From: Nonomuraea sediminis
GTDB taxonomy: Bacteria > Actinomycetota > Actinomycetes > Streptosporangiales > Streptosporangiaceae
Direction of reading: 5' to 3'
DNA length: 64,000 nt
Assembly: GCF_018531495.1 (NCBI RefSeq)
Contig: NZ_JAHDTI010000004.1
Location: 620,001 to 684,000, forward strand
Within the stretch, counting starts at the first letter, position 1; each line of letters begins with the position of its first letter. A program made the translations under genes and the position numbers. The notes under the pieces were generated by a model, which had not been told where the DNA came from, made no database searches, and worked only from the letters and a program-made list of their open reading frames with translations. This document shows positions 24,857-32,732 of the stretch, one piece after another.

Positions 24857-25826
24857 AGGACCAGCGGATGCCGATCAGGCCGGGTGGGAGGGCCGCGGCC
24901 GTCAGGTGGACGGCGTGGTGGGCGTTGAGGGTGAGGTCGGCCGCGGTGTGCTCGCCGGCGCCGGGGCCGCGCTGGGAGAAGCGGTGGATGCGGACCGGGA
25001 GCGCCGCGGGGTCGAAGGCGACGCGCAGGACGTACTGTCCGGCGGGGAAGCGGAATCCGCGCTCGTAGTCGGTCGACTCGGCGCCGCTCGCGTCGCGGAT
25101 GCGGTAGCGCAACACGTGGGTCTCCCCGACGGCGAGCGCCCGGTCGAAGAGCAGTTCGGCCACGAGCAGGGCGGTCGACGCGTCCCTGCGCACCCGCCCG
25201 ACCCGGCAGTCCTCGAGGGCGTCCACCGTCACCCGCTCGACGTCGCAGCCTGGATCGCCCCGGTAGATCATGATGTAGCGGTCGGCGGCGCCCTCGTGCG
25301 CCTGGACCACCTGCAGGGTCTCGCGCGAGTCCGTGCTGTGGTCGGCGCCGATGCGCAGCGACTCGTACATGCCCGCGATGTGCAGCCGCCGGTCGTCCGC
25401 CACCGCGTCGAGCTCGTCGAGCAGAGCGGCGATCACCCGGGCATGCCGCAGGATCGTCGAGTACGCCACACCAGGCCCGCGGCCGCGCGGGCGGGGCGGG
25501 CCGAGCAGCTCGATCAGCGAGCGGGGCGGCAGCTCGAGGATCTCCTCCAGAGCGCGTACGGCGCGTAACGACTCCTCGCGCTCGGGCCGCCGGGTGCCGT
25601 GCTGCCAGTAGCTGAGGCTGCTCACCCCCACCTGGAGCCCCCGCTGGGCGAGCCGGTGGCGCAGCCGCTCCAGGGTCAGGCCACGCGCCTCGACGGCGGC
25701 CCGCAGCGCGACGTGGAACGGGCCGGACCGGAGTGCCGCGTGGAGCTCATCGGCCACATGTGAATGTTCACAGATTTCCACAGCTACGTCATCAGTCAGG
25801 TCAGGCCACGAAATGTCGGCATTCAC
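24849..25826 (-). CDS. HTH-type regulator, N-terminal XRE-like domain
   Basis: 325 residues from GTG at 25826; no clear ribosome site, so the exact start is uncertain. Residues about 40-100 form an XRE-like helix-turn-helix (LTLERLRHRLAQRG, VGVSSLSYWQHGTRRPERE) followed by LRAVRALEEILELPPRSLIELLG. The C-terminal 200 residues are beta-rich and not recognised (ESTDYERGFRFPAGQYVLRVAFDP). The same architecture is common in actinomycete regulators of unknown function. It is divergent from the secreted cysteine protease gene 90 bases away, which it may regulate. Confidence 0.72.
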   Translation of the reverse strand: MNADISWPDLTDDVAVEICEHSHVADELHAALRSGPFHVALRAAVEARGLTLERLRHRLAQRGLQVGVSSLSYWQHGTRRPEREESLRAVRALEEILELPPRSLIELLGPPRPRGRGPGVAYSTILRHARVIAALLDELDAVADDRRLHIAGMYESLRIGADHSTDSRETLQVVQAHEGAADRYIMIYRGDPGCDVERVTVDALEDCRVGRVRRDASTALLVAELLFDRALAVGETHVLRYRIRDASGAESTDYERGFRFPAGQYVLRVAFDPAALPVRIHRFSQRGPGAGEHTAADLTLNAHHAVHLTAAALPPGLIGIRWSWP

Positions 25827-25915
25827 ATGGATCTGTCAGGTGCTGTTGCGACAGCTTGTACGGCGGGACAGGCACGGCGACCATCCGATGCACACCCCCC
25901 ATCGAAGGAGCGCCT

Positions 25916-26470
25916 ATGTTCCGCCTCGCCGTGGCCCTCGCGCTGGCGGCGGCCACATGGCTGGCCACCTCCGCGCCCGCCCACGCCTACACCTGGTACC
26001 GCCTCGACTTCACCCAGCAGGCCCAGGAGTACTCCAACTGGTGCTGGGCCGCCACCGGCAACTCCGTCGCCGCCTACCACGGCTACTCCTACAGCCAGAA
26101 CCAGTTCTGCAACCTGGCCTTCAACAGGAACGTCAACTCCAGCTGCCCGAACAACCAGGCCACGCTCGGCAACGACCAGACCGCCTTCAGGAAGATCGGC
26201 ATCAGCCCCGGCAGCTACGTCTACGACTACCTGACGTACGCGGCCATCGTCCGGGAGATCGACGCCGGGCGGCCGATCATGGCGCGCATCCAGTGGACCA
26301 GCGGCGGCGGGCACATGGAGGTCATCTACGGGTACGACAAGAGCCAGTCGTGGGTGTACTGGGGCAATCCGTGGCCGTCGAGCACGCGCTACAACTGGGC
26401 CACCTACAACTACTACGTCTCGAACAACTCGTGGTTCTGGACGCACTCACTCGACTACATCGGCGCGTGA
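25916..26470 (+). CDS. Secreted papain-like cysteine protease (C70/AvrRpt2-like)
   Basis: 184 residues; ATG at 25916 with GAAGGAG six bases upstream. A signal peptide (FRLAVALALAAATWLATSAPAHA) is followed by a small papain-like domain: QEYSNWCWAATGNSVAAY carries the catalytic Cys with the Gln a few residues before it, GGGHMEVIYGYD carries the His, and YWGNPWPSS the third polar residue. The mature chain is rich in Tyr, Trp and Asn. Function: a secreted peptidase or toxin-like hydrolase. It is followed after 11 bases by a membrane-anchored protein gene, so the pair is probably co-transcribed. Confidence 0.8.
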   Translation: MFRLAVALALAAATWLATSAPAHAYTWYRLDFTQQAQEYSNWCWAATGNSVAAYHGYSYSQNQFCNLAFNRNVNSSCPNNQATLGNDQTAFRKIGISPGSYVYDYLTYAAIVREIDAGRPIMARIQWTSGGGHMEVIYGYDKSQSWVYWGNPWPSSTRYNWATYNYYVSNNSWFWTHSLDYIGA

Positions 26471-26481
26471 AGGAGGCCGTC

Positions 26482-27198
26482 ATGAAGCTCCTGCCCTTAC
26501 TCGCAGCGGTCCTCTTCCTGCTCGTGCCCGCCTCCGCGGCCTGGGCCGATCCGTCCGACCCCACGCCGTCCGACGTGGCCCAGGCCAGGGCGGCGGCCGT
26601 CGGCGCGCGTGACACGGTCGGCAAGTTCTTCGCCACCCACGGCCAGCCCGCCAAGGATCGCGTGGCACCCGTGGCGGCGCAGGTCGACGGCCCCACGGTC
26701 ACGGTCAACGACCTCAACCCCGCCTTCGTCTCCGGCCAGTCGCAGCAGATAGCCCGCTTCGCCTTCCTCGCCACCCAGGCCACCGCCCCCGACGGCCAGA
26801 CGGCCTCCATCTGGACGACCCGCATCAAGGCGGGCACCTGGGTGGTCAGCAACATCGCGAGCGGCAGCGACGAGCAGCAGTACGCCGCCCAACCAGGCAC
26901 CGTCTTCCGCGAGCCCCAGCTCAACGCGTGGTACGCCCTCAGAGACGGGCAGGTCCACCCGCTCAACCAGGAAGCCGTCCAGTCCACCGGCTCCAACCCC
27001 GTCCCCGTCGCGACCTACCAGCGCCTGGTCCAGCAACGCTACGGTGACAAGCTCCCCGGCTCCTCCTACGCCCTCGACGGCTACGCGGGCGGCTACGCGC
27101 CTCAGGCTCCCGCCAACCCCCTGCTCCCGTGGGTCCTCGGGACCCTCGCCCTCGCGGCGGCCATCTTCACCATCCACCTGCTGCGCCGCCGCGCCTGA
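26482..27198 (+). CDS. Secreted protein with C-terminal membrane anchor, partner of C70-like protease
   Basis: 238 residues; ATG at 26482 with AGGAGG five bases upstream. N-terminal signal peptide (LLPLLAAVLFLLVPASAAWA), an extracellular domain of about 180 residues, and a C-terminal transmembrane helix (LPWVLGTLALAAAIFTIHLL) ending in basic residues RRRA, as for a single-pass anchored protein. No catalytic motif recognised. It follows the cysteine protease gene directly and may be its inhibitor, activator or surface anchor. The operon ends at a strong terminator at 27209. Confidence 0.75.
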   Translation: MKLLPLLAAVLFLLVPASAAWADPSDPTPSDVAQARAAAVGARDTVGKFFATHGQPAKDRVAPVAAQVDGPTVTVNDLNPAFVSGQSQQIARFAFLATQATAPDGQTASIWTTRIKAGTWVVSNIASGSDEQQYAAQPGTVFREPQLNAWYALRDGQVHPLNQEAVQSTGSNPVPVATYQRLVQQRYGDKLPGSSYALDGYAGGYAPQAPANPLLPWVLGTLALAAAIFTIHLLRRRA

Positions 27199-27208
27199 CC
27201 CCTCCACG

Positions 27209-27241
27209 GCGCCCGGGCGAGAGGGTCGCCCGGGCGCTTTT
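27209..27241 (+). terminator. Rho-independent terminator after the protease operon
   Basis: Perfect 12-base inverted repeat GCGCCCGGGCGA (27209-27220) and TCGCCCGGGCGC (27226-27237) with a 5-base loop, followed by TTTT. It lies 11 bases after the stop of the anchored protein gene. Confidence 0.9.
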
Positions 27242-27283
27242 CCCCGCTCTCGCCGATGATTTCGCGCCTTCCGCGGAGTCTGT

Positions 27284-27334
27284 ATGAGCGAGGAGGCTGA
27301 CATGACGGAGACAGTACGGCGGGACGGATCATGA
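27284..27334 (+). other. Possible leader mini-ORF upstream of the DinB-like gene
   Basis: A 16-codon frame (MSEEADMTETVRRDGS) starts at ATG 27284 or, with GAGGAGG upstream, at ATG 27302, and its TGA overlaps the ATG of the next gene as ATGA. The next gene has no good ribosome site of its own, so translation may be coupled through this short frame. Alternatively it is the remnant of a longer gene. Confidence 0.4.
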
Positions 27335-28188
27335 CCGGGGACCCCGCGGCGGCGCTGGCCGGTGGCGTGGCGTTGCTCGAGCGGGCGCTTGCCTACACGC
27401 TCGGCAGCCTGAACCTGGTCACCCCCGAGAACCTGACCTTCCCCACCCCCTGCGCGAGGTGGGACCTGGCGGCCCTGCTCGACCACATGGACGACTCCCT
27501 GGCGGCCCTGTCGGAGTGCGCCACCCCCGGGCCCGTCTCATTGACCCCCGGTGATCCGCTTCCGGTTACCCCGGACCTCATTGAGCCGGGTGTTCCGCAT
27601 TCGGCCACCCCCGGTGTTCCGCTTCCGGTTACCCCGGACCTCGTCGAGCCGGGTGTTCCGCATTCGGCCACGCCGGGTGTTCCGCCTCAGGTTCCCCGGG
27701 ACTTCGTCGAACCGGGCGCTCCGGTTCCCACGGACTCCGTGGAGCCGGGCATTCCGGTTCCGGCTCCCACGGACTCCATGGAGCCGGGCATTCCGGGTTC
27801 GGCTGCTCGAGGCGAGGGTGACTCGGCCATCGTTCGGGTGGTGCCTGCGGTGGTCGGGTCGTTGCGAGCGCGGGCGTGCGGGTTGCTCGGTGCGTGGGCG
27901 GCGGCCAAGCAGGCGCACGCGGTCTCGATCGGCGACCGCTCGCTGGACGCGGTCATCGTGGCGGGCATCGGTGCGATCGAGGTCGCGGTGCACGGCTGGG
28001 ACGTTGCCAGCGCATGCGGCCGACCCCGCCCGATCCCGCCCAGGATGGCCGAGGAACTCCTCGACCTGGTCCCGCTCTTCGTGACGGCCGCGGACCGCCC
28101 CCACCGCTTCGCTTTCCCAACAACGCTCCCGCCCCGCCCCACCCCGAGCGACCACCTCCTGACCTACCTCGGCCGCAACCCCCACTAA
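27331..28188 (+). CDS. DinB/maleylpyruvate-isomerase-N-like protein with repeat insertion
   Basis: 285 residues. The N-terminal 60 residues (ALAYTLGSLNLVTPENLTFPTPCARWDL, LLDHMDDSLAAL) and the C-terminal part (GAIEVAVHGWDVASACGRPRPIP, LLDLVPLFV) match the TIGR03086-type DinB-like metal-binding fold, which uses His residues on helices. Between them is a Pro-rich insertion of about 100 residues built from a 21-residue repeat (PLPVTPDLVEPGVPHSATPG) and shorter PTDSVEPGIPVPA units. The fold normally has about 190-200 residues, so the insertion accounts for the extra length. The enzymatic role is unknown. Confidence 0.68.
   Translation: MTGDPAAALAGGVALLERALAYTLGSLNLVTPENLTFPTPCARWDLAALLDHMDDSLAALSECATPGPVSLTPGDPLPVTPDLIEPGVPHSATPGVPLPVTPDLVEPGVPHSATPGVPPQVPRDFVEPGAPVPTDSVEPGIPVPAPTDSMEPGIPGSAARGEGDSAIVRVVPAVVGSLRARACGLLGAWAAAKQAHAVSIGDRSLDAVIVAGIGAIEVAVHGWDVASACGRPRPIPPRMAEELLDLVPLFVTAADRPHRFAFPTTLPPRPTPSDHLLTYLGRNPH
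27546..27795. repeat. In-frame 63-base tandem repeat inside a gene
   Basis: A 63-base unit begins at 27546, 27609 and 27672 (third copy partial and diverged), followed by shorter related units carrying GAGCCGGGCATTCCGG. The reading frame is kept throughout, giving 21-residue protein repeats. Confidence 0.85.
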
Positions 28189-28428
28189 CTGGCTCCGTAC
28201 CTCGGCACCAGCCGCGCCAGCCCGCGACGCACCTCTGCCGCGACCGCCGCCATCCGGCCACGTCCCTCGTCTGCGGCCGCGCTAGCCAGCGATGTCCCTC
28301 GGCCGCGTCAGCCCGGCGATGTCCCTCGGCCGCGACTCCCGCCGGCCGGGTCTGTGCGCTCTCAGCGGATCCGCGAGAGGCGTAAGCCGGCCCGATCATC
28401 GTGCCCTTCGAATACCGTCAGGCGCACG

Positions 28429-29865
28429 ATGATCGACCTGCTCAAGGACGGCACCTACCTCCGGTACTGGCTGGCCGTCGTCATCTCCTTCCTGGGCGAC
28501 GCGATGACCCGCGTCACCCTGATCTTCCTTGCCGCCCGCCTGACCGACAGCCCGGTGGTCATCTCGCTGGTCGTGCTGACGCAGCTGCTGCCGTCCGGAG
28601 TGCTCGGCGCGTTCGTGGGCCCGCTGGCCGACCGATTGCCGACCCGCCGGCTGCTGATCGGCGCCGACCTGGTACGCGTGCCCGTCGTGCTCGCGATGAT
28701 CCCCGTGCTCGACTCGATCGGACCGCTACTGGCCCTGATCCTGCTGGAGGGCGTGGGCAAGGCGGTCTTCGAGACGGCACGCATCACCGCGATCCCTCAG
28801 TTCGTCGGAAACCACAGCATCCCCGCCGCCGTCGCCCTCTTCCAGAGCACGAACCAGACGGTCAACCTGCTCGGCCCCGCTCTCGGCGGCTTGCTGGTGG
28901 CGATCGGCAGCGTCCCCGTCGTCCTCGGCCTCAACGCGGCTACTTTTGTGGTCTCCGCCGCCCTGCTAGGCAGCCTCGGCGTGCTGAAACAGAGCACCCA
29001 CGTCCGCGCCGCGGCCGAGCCGTACTGGAGATCCCTGCGCACGGGCGTCCGCGGCGTCCTCGCGATCGGCTCTCTGCGGTTGCTCTTCGCCCTGCTCATC
29101 CCCGTCACGCTGGTGACGGGCCTGTTCACGACGAACTTCAACGCCCTGCTCCTGACCGTCTTCCACCTGCCCGCCCTGGAGTACGGCGCGGCCCAGGCGC
29201 TCTTCGCGGCCGGCGCGATCCTGGGCGCCCTGGCGGGCCCACCCCTGATCAAACGATTCGGAGCCACCCCCCGCACCCTCCTGGCCACCATCGCCCTCTT
29301 CGGCGCGGCCCTCCTCACCCCCGCCTTACTCGGCCAGTCACCCGCCCTCCCCCTGATCGCGGCCTGGTCCCTCCTACTAGGCCTCTGCGCCAACCTCTAC
29401 CAGGCCCCCCTGGCCAACACCCTCCTACGCGACCTCCCAGCAGAACTCCGCGGCCGAGGCGTAGGCCTCCTCAACACCGTCATGGTCAACTTCATGCTCA
29501 TAGGCGTAGCCCTCGGCGGCCCCACAGCCACCCTCCTGGGCGTCCCCACCTCCCTACTGGCAGCCGGCACCACCCTCCTCCTCTCAACCGCCGCCTTCCT
29601 CCCCACCACCAAACCCCCACTTCCGAACCCCCCACTTCCGAACCCCCCACCTCGACCACCGAACCCCCCACCCTCACCACCACCTAGCCCACCCCCACCA
29701 CCCCCAAAAACCCAACGCTCCCCACCGCCGCAGAACCGCCACACGCCGAAGCCCGGCCCTCAGCCCAGCGACGAGGCTTCCTGGTGCTGCGCCAGCTGCC
29801 TGGCTCGGCATGGACAACCCCGGCGGTTCTCCCGGGCGCCACGTTGGCGAGTCGACGTACGCTGA
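28429..29865 (+). CDS. MFS transporter with proline-rich C-terminal tail
   Basis: 478 residues from ATG 28429 (MIDLLKDGTYLRYW), chosen because MFS homology begins there; no clear ribosome site. About twelve hydrophobic segments span residues 10-395, with the loop motif GPLADRLPTRRLLIGAD typical of macrolide/multidrug exporters of the MFS_3 type. The last 80 residues are abnormal: a run of Pro/Ser/Asn (NPPLPNPPPRPP, PPPSPPPPPPKTQ) and then sequence encoded inside the intergenic minisatellite. The natural end of the family would be near 29600, so the tail probably arose by repeat slippage and loss of the original stop. The 240-base gap before the gene contains short GATGTCCCTCGGCCGCG duplications and nothing else recognised. 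Confidence 0.78.
   Translation: MIDLLKDGTYLRYWLAVVISFLGDAMTRVTLIFLAARLTDSPVVISLVVLTQLLPSGVLGAFVGPLADRLPTRRLLIGADLVRVPVVLAMIPVLDSIGPLLALILLEGVGKAVFETARITAIPQFVGNHSIPAAVALFQSTNQTVNLLGPALGGLLVAIGSVPVVLGLNAATFVVSAALLGSLGVLKQSTHVRAAAEPYWRSLRTGVRGVLAIGSLRLLFALLIPVTLVTGLFTTNFNALLLTVFHLPALEYGAAQALFAAGAILGALAGPPLIKRFGATPRTLLATIALFGAALLTPALLGQSPALPLIAAWSLLLGLCANLYQAPLANTLLRDLPAELRGRGVGLLNTVMVNFMLIGVALGGPTATLLGVPTSLLAAGTTLLLSTAAFLPTTKPPLPNPPLPNPPPRPPNPPPSPPPSPPPPPPKTQRSPPPQNRHTPKPGPQPSDEASWCCASCLARHGQPRRFSRAPRWRVDVR
29611..29710. repeat. C-rich low-complexity run in the 3' end of the MFS gene
   Basis: Two 15-base copies of CCACTTCCGAACCCC lie in tandem near 29618-29647, followed by CCACC/CCCCCA runs. 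The strand is almost free of G over 100 bases. Confidence 0.8.
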
Positions 29866-30768
29866 AGGTCGCCGCCCAGTACCGGAGCCTTGCCCGGGCT
29901 GGCTTCCGGGTTCTACGAGGACAACCCCGGTGGTTGTCTCGGGCGCCGGGTCGGCGGGTGGGTGTACGTCGATGGTCGGCGCCCAGTACGGCATCCTTGC
30001 TGGGCTGGCTGCCCGGTTCGGTGTGGTCAACCCCGGCGGTTCTCCCGGGCGCCGGGTCGGCGGGTGGGTGTACGTCGATGGTCGGCGCCCAGTACGGCAT
30101 CCTTGCCGGGCTGGCTGCCCGGTTCGGTGTGGTCAACCCCGGCGGTTCTCCCGGGCGCCGGGTCGGCGAGTCGGTGTACGTCGATGGTCGGCGCCTGGTG
30201 CGGCGGTCTGGCCCGGGTTGGCTTCCTGGTGCGGCGGCCTGGACGAGTTGGCTTCCTGGTGCCGGGCCGGCTGCTGGGTTCGACGCGGGCAATCCCGGTG
30301 GTTCTCTCAGGTGCCGGGTCGGCGAGTCGGTGTACGTCGATGGTCGGCGCCTGGTGCGGCGGTCTGGCCCGGGTTGGCTTCCTGGTGCGGGGCTGGCTGC
30401 CGGGTTCGGTGTGGGCAACCCCGGCGGTTCCCCCGGGCGCCGGGTCGGCGAGTCGGTGTACGCCGATGGTCGGCGCCCAGTACGGCGGCCTGGACGGGTT
30501 GGCCTCCTGGCGCTGGGGTGGCTGCCGGGTTCGGTGTGGGCAGCCCCGGCGGTTCCCCCGGGCGCCGGGTCGGCGAGTCGGTGTACGCCGATGGTCGGCG
30601 CCCAGTACGGCGGCCTGGACGGGTTGGCCTCCTGGCGCTGGGGTGGCTGCCGGGTTCGGTGTGGGCAACCCCGGTGGTTGTCCCAGGCGCCGGGTCGGTG
30701 GGTTGGTGTATGGCGATGGTCGGCGCCTGTTACGGTGGCCCGCCACGATTGCGGGACATGGTGTGGGG
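29810..30768. repeat. Minisatellite of eight 106-155-base repeats
   Basis: Eight copies start near 29812, 29919, 30026, 30132, 30287, 30413, 30537 and 30661. Each has the core GGCAACCCCGGCGGTTC, then CCCGGGCGCCGGGTCGG, GTGTACGTCGATGGTCGGCG and a more variable tail (GGCTGCCGGGTTCGGTGT). The copies at 30413 and 30537 are almost identical over 124 bases. Within a unit, CCCGGCG and CGCCGGG are inverted around an 11-base loop, so each copy can form a hairpin. Unit lengths differ by values not divisible by three, so the array is not coding. The first copy overlaps the MFS gene's end. I see no other gene here. Confidence 0.92.
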
Positions 30769-30840
30769 GTTGTGCTCGGGTGGAGTCCCGGGGCCAGGCG
30801 TAGTGGTCGGGGTCGTGTTTCGCGGGGTGGCGGGGAGAGG

Positions 30841-31482
30841 TCAGTGCATGGGGGTGGGGGTTCGGAGGGCGGACAGGGCGGTTTTGGGGTCGTCGGTGAA
30901 GAAGCGGATCGCGGTGACCTGGGCGCGGCGCCCGAGGGGGCGGGTCACGGTGATGGGTTCCGTGAGGTCGATGGCGATGTTGGTCTGAGACGAGATCGCC
31001 ACCACGAGGCGTCCGTCCGCCACGGTCACCATGCTCTGCTCGTTGTAGTTACGCGCCAGCCGTACGGCCGAGATCTGCTCGCGCGGAACCCGCACGTCGA
31101 TGTACGTCCCGAAGCGCACCCGCAGCTCCGTAGGCGTGACCACATGCGGCCGGGTCGCACAGGCCGCCGCGAACGTGGCCGCGAACAGGAGCCCGTACAC
31201 GTCCAGCACCAGCACCGGCCCGCGAACCGCCATCGGCACGCCGACCGCGTTGAGCATCAGATCCACGGCCACGGTCTCCACGACCATCACGAACGTCAGC
31301 ACCATCAGCAGAGACGCCTGCTCCTTGATGTACGGCAGAGCCGTCGCCCCCACCGGGACCCCGTGCCGCCTCCGCAGCACCCACGTCCCCAGGGCCCCAA
31401 GCCCATCCACCTCAAACCGCAGAACCCGCCACCCCACCCTCACCAACCCACCCACCAAGCCCACGTCGCCCCCCTTCCTCAT
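30841..31482 (-). CDS. Membrane protein with a PH-like cytoplasmic domain
   Basis: 213 residues; ATG at 31482 overlaps the previous stop as ATGA. Two hydrophobic segments (SLLMVLTFVMVVETVAVDLML; VLVLDVYGLLFAATFAAACA) are followed by a beta-rich domain of about 100 residues (PTELRVRFGTYIDVRVPREQISAVRL) resembling the bacterial PH-like domains found after paired membrane helices. Function unknown. It is the last gene of the MerR operon; the stop is close to the minisatellite. Confidence 0.7.
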   Translation of the reverse strand: MRKGGDVGLVGGLVRVGWRVLRFEVDGLGALGTWVLRRRHGVPVGATALPYIKEQASLLMVLTFVMVVETVAVDLMLNAVGVPMAVRGPVLVLDVYGLLFAATFAAACATRPHVVTPTELRVRFGTYIDVRVPREQISAVRLARNYNEQSMVTVADGRLVVAISSQTNIAIDLTEPITVTRPLGRRAQVTAIRFFTDDPKTALSALRTPTPMH

Positions 31483-31901
31483 ACGCCACTCACCCCCAAA
31501 TCCGACGAGCCTCCCCGCCCCACCTCGGACGAGCCTTCTCGCCTCACCTCGGACTCCGGCTCGGACGAGCCTTCCCGTTTCAACTCGGGCCGCGACTCCG
31601 ACGTGCCTCCCCGCCCCACCTCGGACCCCGGCTCGGACGGGCCTCCCCGCCTCAACTCAGGCCGCGGTTCGGACGTGCCTTCCCGCCCTACCTCGGATTC
31701 CGGCTCGGACAAGCCTCCCCGCCCCAGCTCGGGACGCGACTCCGACCGGCCTTCGCCACCCCGCTTGGAATCCGGCCCCGCAGGGCCCGCTCCTGCCGAC
31801 TCGGAAGCCGTTTCGTCAGGAGCCAGCCCACCCGGGCCGAGTCCCTTCGCCTGTCCTGAGTCAAAGCCCGCTTCCCGAGCCGGGCGAGACGAGGAGGTCA
31901 T
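31479..31901 (-). CDS. Charged 12-residue-repeat protein, translationally coupled
   Basis: 140 residues; ATG at 31901 overlaps the MerR stop as ATGA, and its own stop overlaps the next start as ATGA, which argues that it is translated. The chain is low-complexity throughout. From about residue 50 it consists of 12-residue repeats alternating between SEPESEVGREGT-like and SEPRPELRRGGP-like forms (about seven copies), rich in Glu, Arg, Ser and Gly. It is predicted disordered, with no membrane segment. It could be a linker or scaffold between the regulator and the membrane protein, or a decayed gene kept open by selection for coupling. Confidence 0.6.
   Translation of the reverse strand: MTSSSRPAREAGFDSGQAKGLGPGGLAPDETASESAGAGPAGPDSKRGGEGRSESRPELGRGGLSEPESEVGREGTSEPRPELRRGGPSEPGSEVGRGGTSESRPELKREGSSEPESEVRREGSSEVGRGGSSDLGVSGV
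31495..31770. repeat. 36-base coding tandem repeat
   Basis: The core TCGGACGAGCCT (variants TCCGACGTGCCT, TCGGACGGGCCT) recurs every 36 bases near 31562, 31598, 31634, 31670 and 31706 on the plus strand. The period keeps the minus-strand frame and encodes the 12-residue protein repeat. Confidence 0.8.
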
Positions 31902-32644
31902 GCGCGGCCCTTCAGCGTGACGAGGAGCAGCCTGAAGACTTCCGCCTGAGCAGGCGAGATCTCCGCGAACAACGCGGAAAGCCACCGATCATCCACCCCG
32001 TAGGCCGCGACCATCATCGACGCCATCTCCGCCGGAAGGTGATCCGCGAGGTCCCGAGCGAGCTCCGCCACCCGAGGATCCCCGGGATCCGCGTCGGCGA
32101 GCTCGTCCAGCCGCTGGTAGAGGTCGTTGCCCCGGGCCAGCGCCCCCGGCTCGATCAGGGGACGCATCAGGTCGAGGATCCGCGCCTGGTCCGCCGGATC
32201 GGCCATGGTGCCGACCAGCGTCAGCAGTTGGTGATCGACCTCCGCCACCCGCGAACCTCCGGCCACCAGGTCGTGCAGGGTCGCCGCCAGGTCGGGCGTC
32301 AGCATCGTGCCCGGCTCGGGATCGGTCTGGGCGAGCAGGGTGGCGAGCCGTTCGCGCCTGGCGGCCAGCGCTTCCTGCTCCCTGGCCAGGTCGGCGTCGA
32401 GTTCGAGGAGCATCTCGCGCAGGTCCTTGCCCGCGTCCTCGGCCAGCGCGTCACGCAGTTCGTCGAGCGAGAGCCCCAGCTCGGCCAGCCGCCGTATCCG
32501 GGCCAGCGCCACGGCATCGCGCAGCTGGTACTCGCGGTACCCGTTGGCCAGCCGTACGGGCTCGGGGAGAAGGCCCAAGTGGTGGTAGTAGCGCACGGTC
32601 CGGGTGGACACCCCGACCAGCGCCGCCAGCTCTCCGATCCGCAT
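31898..32644 (-). CDS. MerR-family transcriptional regulator
   Basis: 248 residues from ATG 32644 (MRIGELAALVGVSTRTVRYYHHLGLLPEP), the classical MerR N terminus; GTG codons at 32659 and 32650 are alternatives. The winged-helix domain (1-70, with NGYREYQLRDAVALARIRRLAELGLSLDEL) is followed by a coiled-coil dimerisation helix (about 80-115) and a helical C-terminal domain of about 130 residues, as in multidrug- or thiopeptide-responsive regulators rather than metal sensors (no conserved Cys). A MerR-type promoter/operator lies directly upstream, so it is probably autoregulated. First gene of a three-gene coupled operon. Confidence 0.88.
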   Translation of the reverse strand: MRIGELAALVGVSTRTVRYYHHLGLLPEPVRLANGYREYQLRDAVALARIRRLAELGLSLDELRDALAEDAGKDLREMLLELDADLAREQEALAARRERLATLLAQTDPEPGTMLTPDLAATLHDLVAGGSRVAEVDHQLLTLVGTMADPADQARILDLMRPLIEPGALARGNDLYQRLDELADADPGDPRVAELARDLADHLPAEMASMMVAAYGVDDRWLSALFAEISPAQAEVFRLLLVTLKGRA

Positions 32645-32650
32645 GCCCAC

Positions 32651-32681
32651 ATTGAACACATTGACGTGGCGTCAAGGTCAA
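32651..32681 (-). promoter_or_regulatory. MerR-type promoter with 19-base spacer and palindrome
   Basis: On the minus strand TTGACC (32681-32676), a 19-base spacer and TTCAAT (32656-32651). The perfect palindrome TTGACG-CCA-CGTCAA (32675-32661) lies inside the spacer, as at promoters that MerR proteins activate by DNA distortion. The expected start point falls at or next to the ATG at 32644, implying a leaderless transcript. Confidence 0.72.
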
Positions 32682-32732
32682 CCCGGTGGGATTCCGGCTC
32701 TCAACTGCTTGAAAGGGGGTCATGATCTTCGC

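Noticed and set aside
29684..30746. Several overlapping frames in both strands of the minisatellite.
   Set aside because: Repeat unit lengths are not multiples of three, so no frame is conserved between copies.
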